64,000 nt of DNA from Tomocerus qinae. Taxonomy: Eukaryota; Arthropoda; Collembola; Entomobryomorpha; Tomoceridae. The DNA lies in NCBI GenBank assembly GCA_020055645.1, contig CM034546.1:17794001-17858000 (forward strand). The letters run 5' to 3'. The first letter of the stretch is position 1. Each line of letters starts with the position of its first letter. The notes under the pieces are model-generated. The model saw only the letters and a list, made by a program, of their open reading frames with translations, did no database searches and was not told the origin of the DNA. Positions 44,426 through 58,105 of the stretch are shown here, piece after piece. The position numbers and the translations under genes were made by a program.

Positions 44426-46525
44426 TGTATAGTGTACTATGGGGTTTAAAATACAGAAAATATTCTGTCGATTTCTAATTTTAGTTAAGTTCCGTCCACA
44501 ACAATGCAATCCGATGAAATGTTACTTTGTTACAAGTATCTTTACCTTTTATAATGGTATTTTACTATTAATGCATGAAATGAATGAAATGGTCAATGAC
44601 CAGATACTTAGAAGGTATAACATGACCTAATTCCTTGATCTGAACAAAACCCGGAATAAAAAATTAATCTATTCGATATCCAATTGTTATGCCTTTTGTA
44701 TTGGTACTGTTAGGTCTGATATCGTCTGCTTAACATTAAAACGTGACAAGCTATGCACGACAAGTTTGGCGCCCTAAATGGATTGCCAACTTTTTTGAAC
44801 TTCTTGGCCTATTTTCATTAAAAACATTTTGTGGCTTGCATCATTGTAGCGGTTATGATAAAATGGTTTGTTACATTGTAGCAGTCATGATAGTGTGCCT
44901 TATTTCACATTGTAATGTTAAGCAGGCGATATGCCATACACAGACCGAGATATAATGGTATAATGTATAATGTAATTGGCCCCTGATTAATGTAGTAACT
45001 AATTAACTATAATACATTCGACAATAATGCGTTCAACAAAATACTGAAAAATTTGAATAAATGTTTTAAAAACAAAACAATATATATACTAGTAAATTGT
45101 AAAATAGCCCTTTATTTGTTAGAGCAGACTGTTGTAGTCAAACAAAAGAGAGTATCTGATAAGATGGTCAACGTTGGCTATAAACCACTGAAATTCAGGT
45201 AATGTCGGGCTGGCCATTTTTCAATATGTCAATATAATTTTGTTCCTAAATAATACACTATCCTACACCAACTAAATTGCCAATACTAGTTGTTAGTGTA
45301 CAGTTCCTTCTCAGTCGTGTAACTATTTCCACCAAGGAGATTCGAAATGACACCGCAAAGAAGAAGAACAACTTTAGGTGACGACAAAGTAGTTCGGTTA
45401 GCTATGTGAAAGGGCAACAGGGCTCGTGGGGCATTAAAGTTTTTGCCAGTCCAAATTAAGGATATTTCGTCATTGTGCAGAACATTGATAACACATCCCC
45501 GTTGGAAATAAAAAGTTGTCATATCTATTAAAACATGCACCTCATATTTTCTGATGTTCTTCGTTATATGAACATTTAAAAGAAATATTGCAATAAGCCC
45601 TAGTTTTAATTTCCCTTGTAATATGCTAGAACGACTTCCCAATTTCCAAGTTTTGATTTGGTCTTATAATCGCCTTAAATGCATCGAGAAATATAAACAA
45701 GAATCCGATGTTTATTCTCACAAAGCCAACACCACCACTTTTACAAAGCGAATTACCATTAAGCCATGTTCTGCATGCTTTCTTCTGATATACAGAAACT
45801 ATTAGATGCAATTATACAAAAATTAATTTTCTATAGATAATATAAACGCTATATTTTGGGGACGTTTGTAATTGTTAATACTATAACTGCAACAATCGGT
45901 AATATAATTGCACCCTGATTTTCTAACTACTGTTTGAATTAGCTGCATGAGTGAGTTAATTTTTAAACTACTTTTAAAGATGTTTTTATTTATTAGGATC
46001 ATGTGTTATAATATTTTTTGATTTTATAAGTTGATTTGACTTCATTAGAAAAAATGTGATTTATGCCGAACATTTATGATAAACGGAAGAGCAAACGAAG
46101 ATTAAGACTATGTTTATGCAATTGTTCACAGAGTTCATTAAAAATATTTTTATTATGATTTTGAAATCCATAGTAGGATATAACAATGCATTAGTTATTA
46201 TATTAACCAGGCCAATTATATTATACCATTTGTATAGGATATATCTTACTCAACAGTACCAACACAAAATTTATAACAACAGCATATCAATATATTAATT
46301 TTTATTCCGGGTATTGTTCACATTAGGCAAATAGGTCATGTTATATTTTCTAAGCTGATAATAATGGTTATTCGTCATTTTTTATTACAATTGTTTTTAT
46401 TACAAGGCAACGACATTTGCAACAAAGTAAAACTTCATCAGATTGTATCATTGTCGACAGAACTTAACTAACCATTACAATTTGACAGAATATTTTCTGT
46501 ATGTAAAGCTACATTACAATCTGCA
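44426..46525. other. Shared upstream region of the divergent peptide pair
   Basis: 2.1 kb between the two start codons. It should contain both promoters. It also holds an uncertain minus-strand frame at 45286-45642. Confidence 0.5.
45286..45642 (-). CDS. Unassigned open frame
   Basis: 118 codons with a hydrophobic N-terminal segment (L-G-L-I-A-I-F-L-L-N-V) and three widely spaced cysteines. The part around C-V-I-N-V-L and A-N-R-T-T-L vaguely recalls the extracellular region of the receptors in this window, but no alignment is convincing. It could be a receptor relic or chance. Confidence 0.25.
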   Translation of the reverse strand: MGSRSSILQGKLKLGLIAIFLLNVHITKNIRKYEVHVLIDMTTFYFQRGCVINVLHNDEISLIWTGKNFNAPRALLPFHIANRTTLSSPKVVLLLCGVISNLLGGNSYTTEKELYTNN

Positions 46526-47559
46526 ATGAAAATATTTCAGTTTTTCGTCTGTTTACTTTTACTTTTGCTAGGTTATCCACATTTTCTTACTATTACAAAT
46601 TTTGCTAACCAAATATAGGAACAATATTAATATCTACTAATTGATGAATTTATCAGGATTATAAAACAACAACAACCATTAAGTTTTTAATTTATTAACC
46701 ATTATATATTTTTAAAGGTTTCCTGGTCGCCGATGTGATTTCCAGCAATGCGGAAAATGTAAATCAATTTAAAATATATTAAATAATAATGTAACTATAT
46801 GTAATTATTGGTTTGACATTCAAGCATAGCATTATGTTTCTTTATCTGTGTTATTTTTTATTAAAGGATACTACAGGGAACAAAATATCTGGGAAAACAA
46901 ATGCAGCTAATGATGAAACAGGGCGAGCCAAAAGTAATTTTAAATAAACAAGTGCAAAATTCCAAGAAACTTTTCCGTCTTTTTTCTTTAAATTTAAATA
47001 TATAGAGACTTGAAATGTTATGACTGAAATCTTAGGGTTTTTCTTCTTTGGAGGCGGGAGCCCTCAACCAAACGATGGTTGGAAAGGTAATTGACCTTCA
47101 AATATTTATATGCTAACTGTATTAACTCAAAATAGGTAATCGCCATTGTATAGATCGTTGTCTTGCTGTAGATACAGTCTTTATAAACAGTGAACAATAA
47201 ACCCCAATTTGGTGTGTTTCAGCAAGGCTGTATTGAGGGGGGGCATTGGGGACAAATGCCCCCCCCCCGAAATCCAAGAAGAGAGGAAATTTTTTCTCAA
47301 AATACCAAAAAATTTCACGCTTCACGCGATTTTATGTGATTTTTAGGCCATTTTTGACTCAGTTTACCTAAAATAAGCCAAAATTTTTCGCGATTCGCGA
47401 GATAATGCCTAATACATATAAGTGTATGACGTCATTGCCCCCTCCGAAATCGACTTCTAAATACGGTACTGTGTTTCAGGGCCAAGACCTCCACCGGGAT
47501 GTGATCATGGAAAACCGAAAAATAGATATGGTTTGTGTCCAGAACAAATGATTGATTGA
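46526..47559 (+). CDS. Five-exon secreted peptide precursor 2
   Basis: Exons 46526-46571, 46718-46758, 46867-46933, 47036-47086 and 47480-47559, with GT/AG introns in phases 1, 0, 1, 1, give 94 residues. It matches precursor 1 part by part: signal peptide (M-K-I-F-Q-F-F-V-C), F-L-V-A-D-V-I-S-S, a T-G-N-K pro-region, A-K-R, F-F-F-F-G-G-G, and a two-cysteine end G-C-D-H-G-K-P-K-N-R-Y-G-L-C-P-E-Q-M. Exons 2 and 3 have exactly the same length (41 and 67) in both genes. Exon 4 is 24 bases longer, adding a Pro/Asn/Trp stretch. A miniature transposon occupies intron 4 directly beside the acceptor of exon 5. The pair lies head to head, suggesting an inverted duplication and possible co-expression. 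Confidence 0.8.
47223..47471. mobile_element. CAAGG-ended miniature element, copy 2, at a splice acceptor
   Basis: 249 bases from CAAGGCTGTATTGAG to TACTG, flanked by TGTTTCAG at 47215-47222 and 47472-47479, an 8-base duplication. The duplicated bases are the polypyrimidine-AG acceptor of exon 5 of the peptide gene. A C-run of ten and a G-run of seven lie near the left end. Confidence 0.85.
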
Positions 47560-47593
47560 TAAATGGCGTTTTGGCACATTCAAGTATTATAAT

Positions 47594-47751
47594 CAAGGAT
47601 GTATTTAGGGGGCTAAGATGCCGAAGCACCCCCTTAACTTCCCAAAAATAAACTAGATATCTTTTTCAAATTTAATGAAAAGTATTTCTACACATAAGAA
47701 AATTCTTGTCATATGTTCAAACGCCCCATTTGTGTTCTGGATACGCCCTTG
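47594..47751. mobile_element. Related CAAGG-ended miniature element, 158 bases
   Basis: Inverted ends CAAGGATGTATTTAG and CTGGATACGCCCTTG. The terminal pattern is like the 249-base family but the interior differs. No clear target duplication. Confidence 0.6.
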
Positions 47752-49133
47752 ATCACTTGACATAATTGTAATGCAGTATACTAGCGGATAATAGTGGCAT
47801 TGTGACATATTTAAAATAAAAATACGTATTATTTACGTATGAATGTAGAATGATTGATATCCGTGCACAACTAGGAAAATCAGATGACGTCATTGCTTCA
47901 AACCCCAAGTCTCCTCCTTTCTATGGCACAATACAGTCGTAAACAAAATCTGAAAACTTAACCGTCATACATATGTTATATGGTAACTTTGGTAACACAG
48001 GTATAGACCAGAAAGGGGGGGTTAAAAATCATAAGAACGTAAAGGTTCAAACTGTGCAAAAAAATGCCTGTCTAGTAACTTAGTAACACTGGAACGAACA
48101 AAGTTGAAACATGGAATAATTAGCACTTCTTATTTGATGCATTAAGGCTATTTCGTACATAAAACGAAAAGTGCCTTGAGGGTAATTTACTCACATAACG
48201 AAAAGTGCAATGTGTAAATCGTTCCTTAAGGGACGACATGTCCATTGACAAACCCTAAATATACTAGAATGGTGTGGATGCGTCCCCTGATGAAAACCTA
48301 AAAGAGTTAATGACTTATTCCTGACTTACTGCACAATTCTGAAATAATTGTCAAAAGGGCTAAGTTTCCCTCGTTTAAAAACGCCAAGTATCTCCTCTCT
48401 GTCTGAACTGGAGATATGGACAGGGCCGCAATCAGAAAAAAATTTCGGAGTGGAGGCCCTTGGATATGGAAATATGAGAGTCTTCTAGTTATTCAGTTTC
48501 TACGTTGCAGCACCTCAAACACTAACCCGCGAAAACGTTAAATTACTCATGAAAATGGCAAGTAAGAGATTTCACATGGATATTAAGTAAAGATGGTCAA
48601 TTTAGTTAAGTGACAGTTTTATCCGCATTTCTGTAAGTGCTTTATTTAGGGATATACTCGTCCAAAAAATAATGTAGAGTAGATGGTTTAAAACACTGTA
48701 GTATCAATTATGCACAATATATATTTTACATAGCATATGAATAGTCACAGGATACATGTACTTTCCTATACCAATATAATATTATTATGCATGACTTTAT
48801 TTAAGGATTGTGACAAAAATTTGTTAAACTTGTTTAGTCACAATTAATTCAAATCAATTCCATTTTTGCTATATTAATTATATAAGGTTAAATAGCAAGT
48901 TCAAGGAACAAAATTGTAAACATTTATTAACATTTATATCGCTTAATTATAATTATAAATGTTTACAGAGCTTAATAGAATGACCTTAATAATAGGGTTA
49001 GGTAACTTAAATCTATTATTTACGATACAACTAATTTTTTAGCACAAAATGCATTCTCCCCTATTTCCACTACACAAAAAATTTCTAAAAATGCAAGTTA
49101 TGCAAGTGATAATAAGCATTAACCAGATTTATG
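47752..49133. other. Intergenic, no gene seen
   Basis: AT-rich. A short transposon-like patch around 48420-48475 (GGGCCGCAATCAG, GGAGGCCCTTGG) is not defined enough to call. Confidence 0.4.
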
Positions 49134-51344
49134 CTAACATAGCCCATTGATCCTGGAAAACCGAGAGCAAGATTTGCTTGAATGAACTCTTAATAACAAT
49201 TCATTCTTTATTTGATTACATCGATCTTGTAATTCCTCAGATATAGCATCGTAATTATCGTAATTCATTAATTTCCTGACTTCTTTTAAGAATAGATTTA
49301 TCATGGGGCTTCGACGAATGTTGTTTCGTTCTATTACGTCGAATAAAACTGAATATGATAAAACCATCTGCTCTAAGTATGGGAGACTGGAAATGAAACG
49401 TAGAACTTTCGTCATGCTCGTCGATGTTTTTTCAAACGACTTTTCTATAATTTCATTAAGTGGGTCATTATCTTCTAATTCATTGAACTCGGCTACTGTG
49501 GGGTGTCCTGTCTTTATTTTTGAAATGCAACGGTCTATTATATCTCTACTCAGCATTTCATTTCTTGATTCTAATTCATTTTTAACTGTAACAAATCGAA
49601 TCTTAGATTCCGCTGTCTCGTCATTGTAGTTAGAATCCTCCATGATTACTTTGACTTTAGACAGGAATGGAAACAAAATGATGCTATTGTAAATTGAATG
49701 TCTTTGTATTGTTTTCAAAAGAGCAGAATAAGCTGAAGCATATTGATCAAATGTGGTTACATTATCAATAAAAGCGAGAATTTTTTTCATGCTGTCCATA
49801 TTTCTTTCAAAAGCTTTTTCAATAATTTCATCAAGGACATCGTTATCCATTAAGGTCAAAAAATGATTGGCAGCAGTTTCCGGACGGCCTGCTTTTATAT
49901 CTTGACTACACATCCCTACAGTCCATACACGGACCATTATAGTTCTCGAGTATAATTCATTTTTAATTGTATCAAATTGAAGTTTCACTTCCGCAGGCTC
50001 ATCATTATAGTTAGAATCCTTCATTATTTCTTTGACTTTACTTAAGAATGGCAACAAAATTCTATGATATCCAAAGGCACTGTTTGGACTTTTTTTCAAA
50101 AGAGCAGAATAAGCAATTGCATATTGATTGAAAGTAGTTAGATTGTCAACAAAAGCGAGAACATTGTTCATGCTATCTAGTGTTTCTTCAAAAGAATTTT
50201 CTATAATTTCACTAAGGGGATCATTATCATTTAAAACAATAAAATCCTGTGCAGCAGACTCCACATTTCCACTCTTTATTTTTGAAATGCAACGGTTTAT
50301 TATATCTCTACGCAGGATTTCAACTCTTGAATCTAATTCATTCTTTACTGTCTTAAATTGAATATTCGATTCTTGAGCGTCATCGTTATTGTTAGAATTA
50401 TTTATTGATCTTTTGACTTCACTTAGAAGTGGAAACAGCATGGGGTCATTTTGAATATTGTTTTCCTTTATAATGTCCAACAGAGAAGAAAAAGCTATAG
50501 CAAACCGATTAAAATAAAATAAATGGTCAATAAACACGAGAACCTTTTTCATACTGTCCATTGTCTTTTCAAATGAGTTTTCTATAATCTCCTTAAGTAA
50601 GTCATCATCTTCTAATACAATAAAATCCTGAAATGCCGATTCCCCATTTCCGCTTTTTATTTTTGAAATTATAATCTTTAGTTTTTCTTTGCGCAAATTT
50701 TCCACCCTAGTTTCTAATTCGTTTCTTATTGCAGTAAATTGAATTTTGGATTCCTCTGTCTCATTATCGTGGTTGGAATCATTCATTAATCTTTTGACTT
50801 CTCTAAGAAATGGAAACAGCATTGGGTCATTTCGAATATTGTTTTCCTTTATAATGTCCAACAGAGAAGAATAAGCTGTAGCATACCAATCAAAATAAAT
50901 TACATTGTCAACAAAAGCAATAACTTTTTTCATGCTGTCTATCGTCTTTTCAAATGAGTTTTCTATAATATCCCTAAGTAGGTCGTAATCTAATAATTCA
51001 ATGCACTCTCCTACTATGGACTCTAAATTTCCACCCTTTATTTTTGAAACGCAACTCCTTAATATTTCCCCACGTAGGATCTCAACCCTGGATATCAATT
51101 CATTCTTAATGGCAATACATAAAGTTTTCATTTCTTGAGGCAAACTGTGAAAGTCATCTATGGCCATTACACCTTCCAATTGATTTATCAACAAACATAT
51201 TAAAGGGTTATTCCGAATGTTGCTTCTCTCAATTACTTTCAATAGAGTAGAATAGGCTATAATATTTTGTTCAATAGCAGGAACTTCTTCAATGAAAGCA
51301 AGCACTTTTTTCATACTGTCTACGTCTCCCTCAAAAGCATTCTC
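49134..51344 (-). repeat. Six tandem coding repeats of about 381 bases
   Basis: Repeat starts, read as E-N/K-x-F-E, fall near 51344, 50963, 50582, 50201, 49823 and 49444. Each unit carries S-M-K-K-V-L-A-F, a Y-S-x-L-L segment, N-x-I-x-x-x-P, F-L-x-x-V-K, K-N-E-L-x-S-R and S-K-I-K-x-G. Repeats 2-5 are the most alike; the first and last have diverged, and the last is cut short by the C-terminus. Confidence 0.85.
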
Positions 51345-54300
51345 TACAATTTCTCCAAGTGTGCTATTATCCGCCAAATCAATAAAATCTTGATTGGCTG
51401 ACTTTGCATTTCCGTTCTTTATTTTTAAAATGCAAATGTTTATTTTTTCTCCAAGTAAGACTATGTTTTCCCATTCTTGTAACGCAATAGAAAATTGTTT
51501 CTCATATATGTTTTCTAAAAATGACAAATAATATCCTAGATTTAAGAGTTCGTGAAATTTATTCTCTTCGATTGTTAGATTCAAAGAGTTAAAAATGCTT
51601 TTCATTCTAACTACTAAATCATCTAAATGCATTTGAGCACTATTTAACGTAGTCAGTTCCCTTAAAATTTGTTTTTCATCAATCTGTTTGCTAAATTCAG
51701 ATATATTTTTGCTTTTCTGGGTATTCAAATTTAATTGATCCTCTGCATATTTTATAATTCTTCTAACTTCTACAGAAATATTTTTTTTAATTGCCACAAA
51801 TGTGTCTTCAATATTGATATTCTCTCTCAGATATTGAAACCATTTTTGTGGGTCAATTAATTTCACCAAGAAGTCTTTCATTGGCTCACCCCACAACTTG
51901 GGTGCATTATTTAAATTATTTTTGCTAATTAGTTCCAAAAATGAAAAGAAGTCTACTAGATCAGTTATGTTGCCAAATGATTTTTTCTCTACTGTTATAT
52001 TTAACGTGTTAAAAATATTTTTCGTTTGGACAATAAATTCTGAATTCTGATCAATAATTTCCATTTCTTGCAACTTGTTCGACAAAGTTGTGCGAATTGT
52101 CATAAGTTGAAGATTTAACTCTGATACATTTTTACTCAATTTCAAATTTAGGCTGAACAGATCTTCAGCGTAAGTGACAATCTTACTTGCTTCAAATGAA
52201 ATGTTTCTATTTATTTGGTTTAGTATATTTTCGACCTCATTTTTAGAACTCTCAGATACGCTGTACCCAAAATCACTATTTTGTTTGTCCACAAATGTGA
52301 TTCTCTTAGTATACAAATCTTCCAAGTCCTGTAGTTCTGCATTTAATGTGTCTATTTCATGTAAATACCCACAAGCTTTCGGGCTACGAGAAATGCCTAT
52401 TTTTGTGTATTTTTGAGTTGTGTTGTCCTTCGTTAGTAAACTATCTAAAAATTTGATTGAATTTTCTAGTTCCAACTTTCTTTCTGGCTCTAAATCTGGC
52501 TTTGCCATTTTTTCAAAATATTCTGATTTTACCCCCTCAATATAGTTTGCTATTGAATTCTTAATTACTTCATTGGAAACAAAATGAACGCTATCTGTGT
52601 CAACTTTGGTTACTACGAGAGCAATGCTATCTTTGTATTTATCAACAGGTTTCAGTAAACCTGTTGCGTGTTTTATCAATACGGGAAAGTCACTAATATT
52701 TTCTGGTTGAACGCTGGAATAGGTGGATGTGAATATAAATTTGACTCTGTTTAAATGGTCGATAACCTTTTTAATAAAATAGTTGGCTGCAATATCGTGA
52801 TTTGCCGAGCGAGTGTTGCTCGACCAAGGACAATCATAGACTGCTGTGTTTGTTTTATTTATTATAACTAGTTCGGGCAAAAACCTTTTGGAATCTTTGT
52901 TTTCTGTCTTAGTCTTGTTCTCATTGTCAACAATAATGAAATCATTTGGAGAAACCATTACAGATCTTAAATTTGGATTACCAGCCAGCCTTTGAATAAA
53001 ATTTCCTGTTCCTTCATCTCCCAACATTAAGATAGCTTCTTTTCTTTCTCCCAATGGCAAATTTTCACGTCCACTGAACAGTAGATCGAAGATGGCTTCA
53101 TTGAATTGGGTTGAATTGTCCATAGATTGGATTGGAGGAGCTTCGCATCCTTTTGAGATTGGAGTAACTGTTGTCTCCAATGGTAATGACTGAAAGGAAT
53201 CATTTGCTGCCCTTCGAGTTCGAATGTAGCTATGAGGTGGATACTCTAGAAACAAAAATATACGAATGATATTTCATGGCATCGTTTCCTTGAGATTTTA
53301 CAGAAAGATCAATTTGTCCCTGATAACGAGGTGGACGAGGTAGAAACAATGATGTTCAACGCTAAGAATAAAAAATAACTTTATTTATTTTAATAACATT
53401 AACAATGAATTTATTTATTTATTTAATAACTAATTTAAAAATGAAGTGTTTGATCCGTTTCACAAATGTGCAGCACAAGAAAAATCAGCGGGGAATGTTT
53501 GCTTAGGCCAATCGTTTTGTTAGAATGTTTTGAATCTTTTTATTAATTTTAATTAACCCTAATATTTGACCCAGGGAAGTTTTCATAAAATATTAGCTCG
53601 ATAAAATGGTCGACTGTGAGGTAACAATGTCGGATTGACCAAGTTGATAATTATTTTGGACTTTTAAACTAACTTTTTCTCGATAGTTTTCAAAAATATA
53701 TTGTTAATTTATAACGCTTTTGAAAGTATACAATTTCGAAACCGAAAACTGGAATTTAGGGATCGACATTCATGGTATTCAAACTACATTATGGCAAAAT
53801 GCAACGATATAAATAACAGTTAGTGCAACGATGTTTTCAGTTATTTTCAGTCGCAAACTTGATCAAAAAATTGTTTTCTTGCCAAGAACAAGTTTCCGAC
53901 CAAAAATTATGTCGATATTGATTCGTGTCATAAACCTAGGGTATTTTAATTATATTTAATAAAAGTATTGTTTCTGGAACACTACCCTGGCCCTGAGGTT
54001 ATATATTCAAAAATACCCCGGTAGAAATTGAGTTAAGTAATGAGGCGAGATTATCTTTATTCCAAATGCCAAAAAGATCATCACTTGTGATAAGAGTTAA
54101 TTAATATTTTAGCTAAACTAAAGAAAAATAAATGGTTGTCTAACAGTACTGGAGACTTAGTATACATAGTAATGTGTATGTGTACATCATTTCAGTCGTG
54201 AGCGTACACTAACCGGATTTTTAAATGTTTTGATGTCTATTGCCTTGATTGATTTCTATTTGTCCTATTGATTATTTTTTGATGTTATTTTATTTATTTA

Positions 54301-54937
54301 TTTATGTACGATATGTCGATATAATATATTTACCTTTTGATCCAAATGCATTCTCAGCAGGATTATAATGAAACAAGTTCATTTCGGTTTCCATAGTCTT
54401 GGACATCTACAAATAACATTATATAGTTATCCATTTGTTAGTAATCTATAACAATAATGATTAACAAGTTACTTTTCCATTTGGTTATTATATGGAAGAG
54501 TGTACAAAAGTTGCTGCAACAAAAATATGCAGAATTATTCTACCTCGCGTTATAAATTTTCATCGGTCACACCGAAAATGAAAATATTTTTCTAGATATC
54601 TATATTTCCAACTTGCACGCTGACGCTAACATAATAATAATAATAATATATAAGCGCAAAACGGTAACTCAAAGACTGAATATAATCAACTGACTGCTAT
54701 GATATGTATTGCAATGAGTGATACTATTACTATCTTAACACTACGGTACAGAAATTCAACAACTTCATTACAACTGCTTGAAGACTACTTGCCTACATAT
54801 TGTTATCAATTTTAAACAAATAAATGTCGAAATAATTATTTTATGATAACATATTTTACCTTTGTGCCTTGCATTGTGTTCCCATCCTGTATCCAGTAAC
54901 AAACACATAGTAAACCAACTAAAAGAATTCTTAACAT
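49134..54937 (-). CDS. Secreted degenerate GTPase-like protein with six C-terminal repeats
   Basis: Exons on the minus strand: 54937-54860 (78 bases), 54406-54334 (73) and 53245-49134 (4,112); the joined frame is 1,420 codons plus stop, with GT/AG introns in phases 0 and 1. Exon 1 encodes a signal peptide (M-L-R-I-L-L-V-G-L-L-C-V-C). A basic R-T-R-R, possibly a furin-type site, is near residue 60. A nucleotide-binding-like domain follows: a G1-like L-G-D-E-G-T-G-N at about 125-132, D-C-P-W at 188-191 in place of DxxG, and a good G4 motif T-K-V-D at about 263-266. The catalytic Lys-Ser/Thr of G1 and the Gly of G3 are missing. A coiled-coil-like helical region spans about 290-640, then six repeats of about 127 residues to the end. 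Similar large G-domain proteins of unknown role occur in arthropods (family recall, not checked). Export of a GTPase-like fold would be unusual. Confidence 0.85.
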
Positions 54938-57900
54938 TTGTAATGTGAATTTTCAGCAGTTATACGAACAAATTAACAAATTAAAGTTTGTCGCCTACTG
55001 CGCACTATTGCACTACTGCACTTTTCCACAAAGACGACTTCTTAAATAATGTTTGTTATCAGTTAACGTTTTATATATATTTTCTATAAGATATTGTATA
55101 GTATTGCATGGTCAAGGAAACTATATATATATCAGTTATCAATTACATAAAATGATGAATGTACACAAGATAAAATGAAATTTAGCAAAAAATGAGGAGG
55201 AATAAAGTACAAATTAAATGTAAAGGATGATGGTTATGGCATGATTTATATGACAAGCTTTGCACTTAGAGATAAAGTCAACGTTTGGAAACATTTATTA
55301 TTATTATGGTAACCTGCAGTCAGTTTATGGGAATTCATATGCTATCTGTCCATATGTCTGTCGTTTAATTACTTTAACTTTAGAATAAAATGTTTCTATA
55401 CGTCCCAATTTTGAGTACACATATCGTGGGGGTATACCTAAGTAAAAGCAGGGTACGTAAATGACCAAAAAATCAGAGAAACTCTCTAATTGGGGTAGGA
55501 TTTCAAAACTATGAATACATTGACGCTGTCCACAGTGGAATTGTTTGTATATTATCTGTTTTAAAGCTTTAAATTAATGAATAATAGCAAAGATGCCCGC
55601 CGCTTATTGTGAAAGTAGTTGAAAAATTAAAGATCAATTTTATACTGCATTAAATTCAAATTCTGCTCAACCCGTACTATACTTGTATCCGTTTGGCATT
55701 GGCGTACATTTTTAGAACACATGCAACAGTAATATATTTTTCGTTTGGTGAGTGGAATTAGGTACGTAGCTGGAGACAACGTATATAGCATAGATAATAA
55801 CGTTTTCTACTAATTGCAGATTACATAGATCACGGAGCTTGTAATTTCTTGAAGTTGAAAGAATGCTAAGTAAACACATGTTGAAATAGTATTCTCGTAT
55901 ATTTATTTATATGTGCAGTTGTAAATAGATAACAGTACTAACTTGAGACAAACAGATATGTCCATCGTCTTCAACCTTGACATCTCGTATTAATAAATGA
56001 TGATGCGGCATTACTATAATGCAAATTACCTACACTTATTACTGAAATGGTACATGGACAAATTATAGTTGTGTTTATTTATGTAAAACAGTGGAAGTTA
56101 GATTTTGTAATTTTCAAGCTATTGTGATCATTAACATAGCAATGGTGATTATGTAATAAGATAATTATAATGGATAGATATATTATATGCGATTGCAAAA
56201 ACTGGAGGCATAGCCCAACAAGAAAATTTTTCCAGTTCCATTTTATTAATCACTCACATTGTTTTGATAAATTTTAAGTAAAAATTATCAGCAAATTTCC
56301 AAAAACCAACCTGGTCCTTTTTATATCTACTTTACATCTACAATCGTCCACTTTTTACAATTTTACTGTGCTTTATCTGTTTCTGCTTATAGAGCAATTC
56401 TAAGGAGAAAAGATCACATACATAGAGTTTTGTCTCTATAATGCTCGAATAAAAACGTTTTGAATTTCTTCTTTCGCGTCAAATAAAAATTAAAAATCTA
56501 CTGAGGCCAATAGAACAAATTAGGAGAAAAACACAAACCTACTTTTGCTTACATGGGCTTAATTTTTTACCTTTTTGCAATACCAGTTACACTTTCTCGC
56601 TGCTGGTTATATTCGCTAATGTTTGAGTCCATGCAATAAGAAGATCAACATTTCAAGTTGAAAAGCCATATAGAACCGAAGACAGCAATATTTTTATTGT
56701 GCACTGAGTTGGACACATGTAGAGGTGCCAGACATGTTTCGTTTACTTCGAAGTTATCTAATTGTGCCACTCCAATCGCCAACAGCCGAATGGCGATTAA
56801 TATCAACTATATATAATCTCCAGTTCCTCAATCCTGCCATAACATTCATATTCTTATACTTAAAATGACGTTGTCAAAAAATAACAACAATTTGTCCATG
56901 TACCATTTCAGGATTTGCAGGGACATTTTTTAATAATTACACATACGAATCCGTTAATTGAACGAAGGGGCATGTTCAACAATTGACCGTTTCAATCATT
57001 TTTCAGGGAGTATTAAATTCCGCCAGGGACCCATTAAAAAGCACGTCTGGTAATTCTAACAAAACGGTACCTTGGAGAAATGATTGTTTTGTACATACAG
57101 TGGATTGGCCAAACATATATATTCAAGGAATACTAGCCAAACAAAGTTGGTATTTTTTTAGCACTGTGAAATAAACAATAAAAGATATAATAATTTTTAC
57201 AGATATGCATGATTTTAAACAATCAATTTTTCACCTATTGCAAAGTCATCGGTTATTCGTAAAGTATTTAGTCATCTTTAACTGTGTATTGGTTTCTCTC
57301 TTAAAAAGTAAATTTTCATAGAAATATATTAGTAAATGTAATGGATGACAATGCACGCCCATGTCGTCTGTATCTTTCATTTGCCATTAAAATATCAATA
57401 ATTATTCATAATGTTAATAAAAATGTATTTATTTTATTATGTTTTGTGTATAGAATAGAGAATTCAAAACTATTGTGACTTTTAAATGGTAGGTTAAGGC
57501 CAGGCAAGACTACATCTTTCATTAAAATTAAGTCTAGATTAGTCTAAATTAGTGGGTTGGCGTACTTCACAAATTAATTTCAAAAAGACACACTTTCAAG
57601 CAAATGTTTATAATTTTTTATTACGAGACTAATGATTTGTTCCTTTTTTTAAAATTGTGGTTGACATAAATTAGGTCTTAGAAATTTTGTCTCCCTGCAA
57701 CAAATGTCCAAACCGAACTTAGTTTTCCTACAAATAGAACAACATGTATTCATGGACCAGTGGGTAATATCGAATAAATTAATGATTGTAGAAATAAATA
57801 AATAATGTAACTCCTCAACCTACTGTGTATATGAGAAAATGTATATTCGGGAATTTTACATATATGTTGCATGTTGCACGATCTGACATTACGGGCTTAA

Positions 57901-58105
57901 CTTTCTAATGCGGATAAGGCCAATACAAGTCCCTTCATTCAAGTATTTCTTTCATATTTAGTACTTACCACGACATCAACTGGTATAGTCATAATTTTCA
58001 TCTAGAATGCTTGAATTTGTAGTAATTCAAAATAGTAGGAGGGTTTCAAAATATTTGATTTAAAAAATGTAGAAAATTTTTGCCCTTATTTTTTTATGTG
58101 GGAAT
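54938..58105. other. Intergenic with one possible inverted-repeat element
   Basis: No gene supported. CTGAAATGGTACATGGACAA at 56042 recurs inverted at 56911, bounding 870 bases that might be a transposon; no target duplication is visible. Confidence 0.4.
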
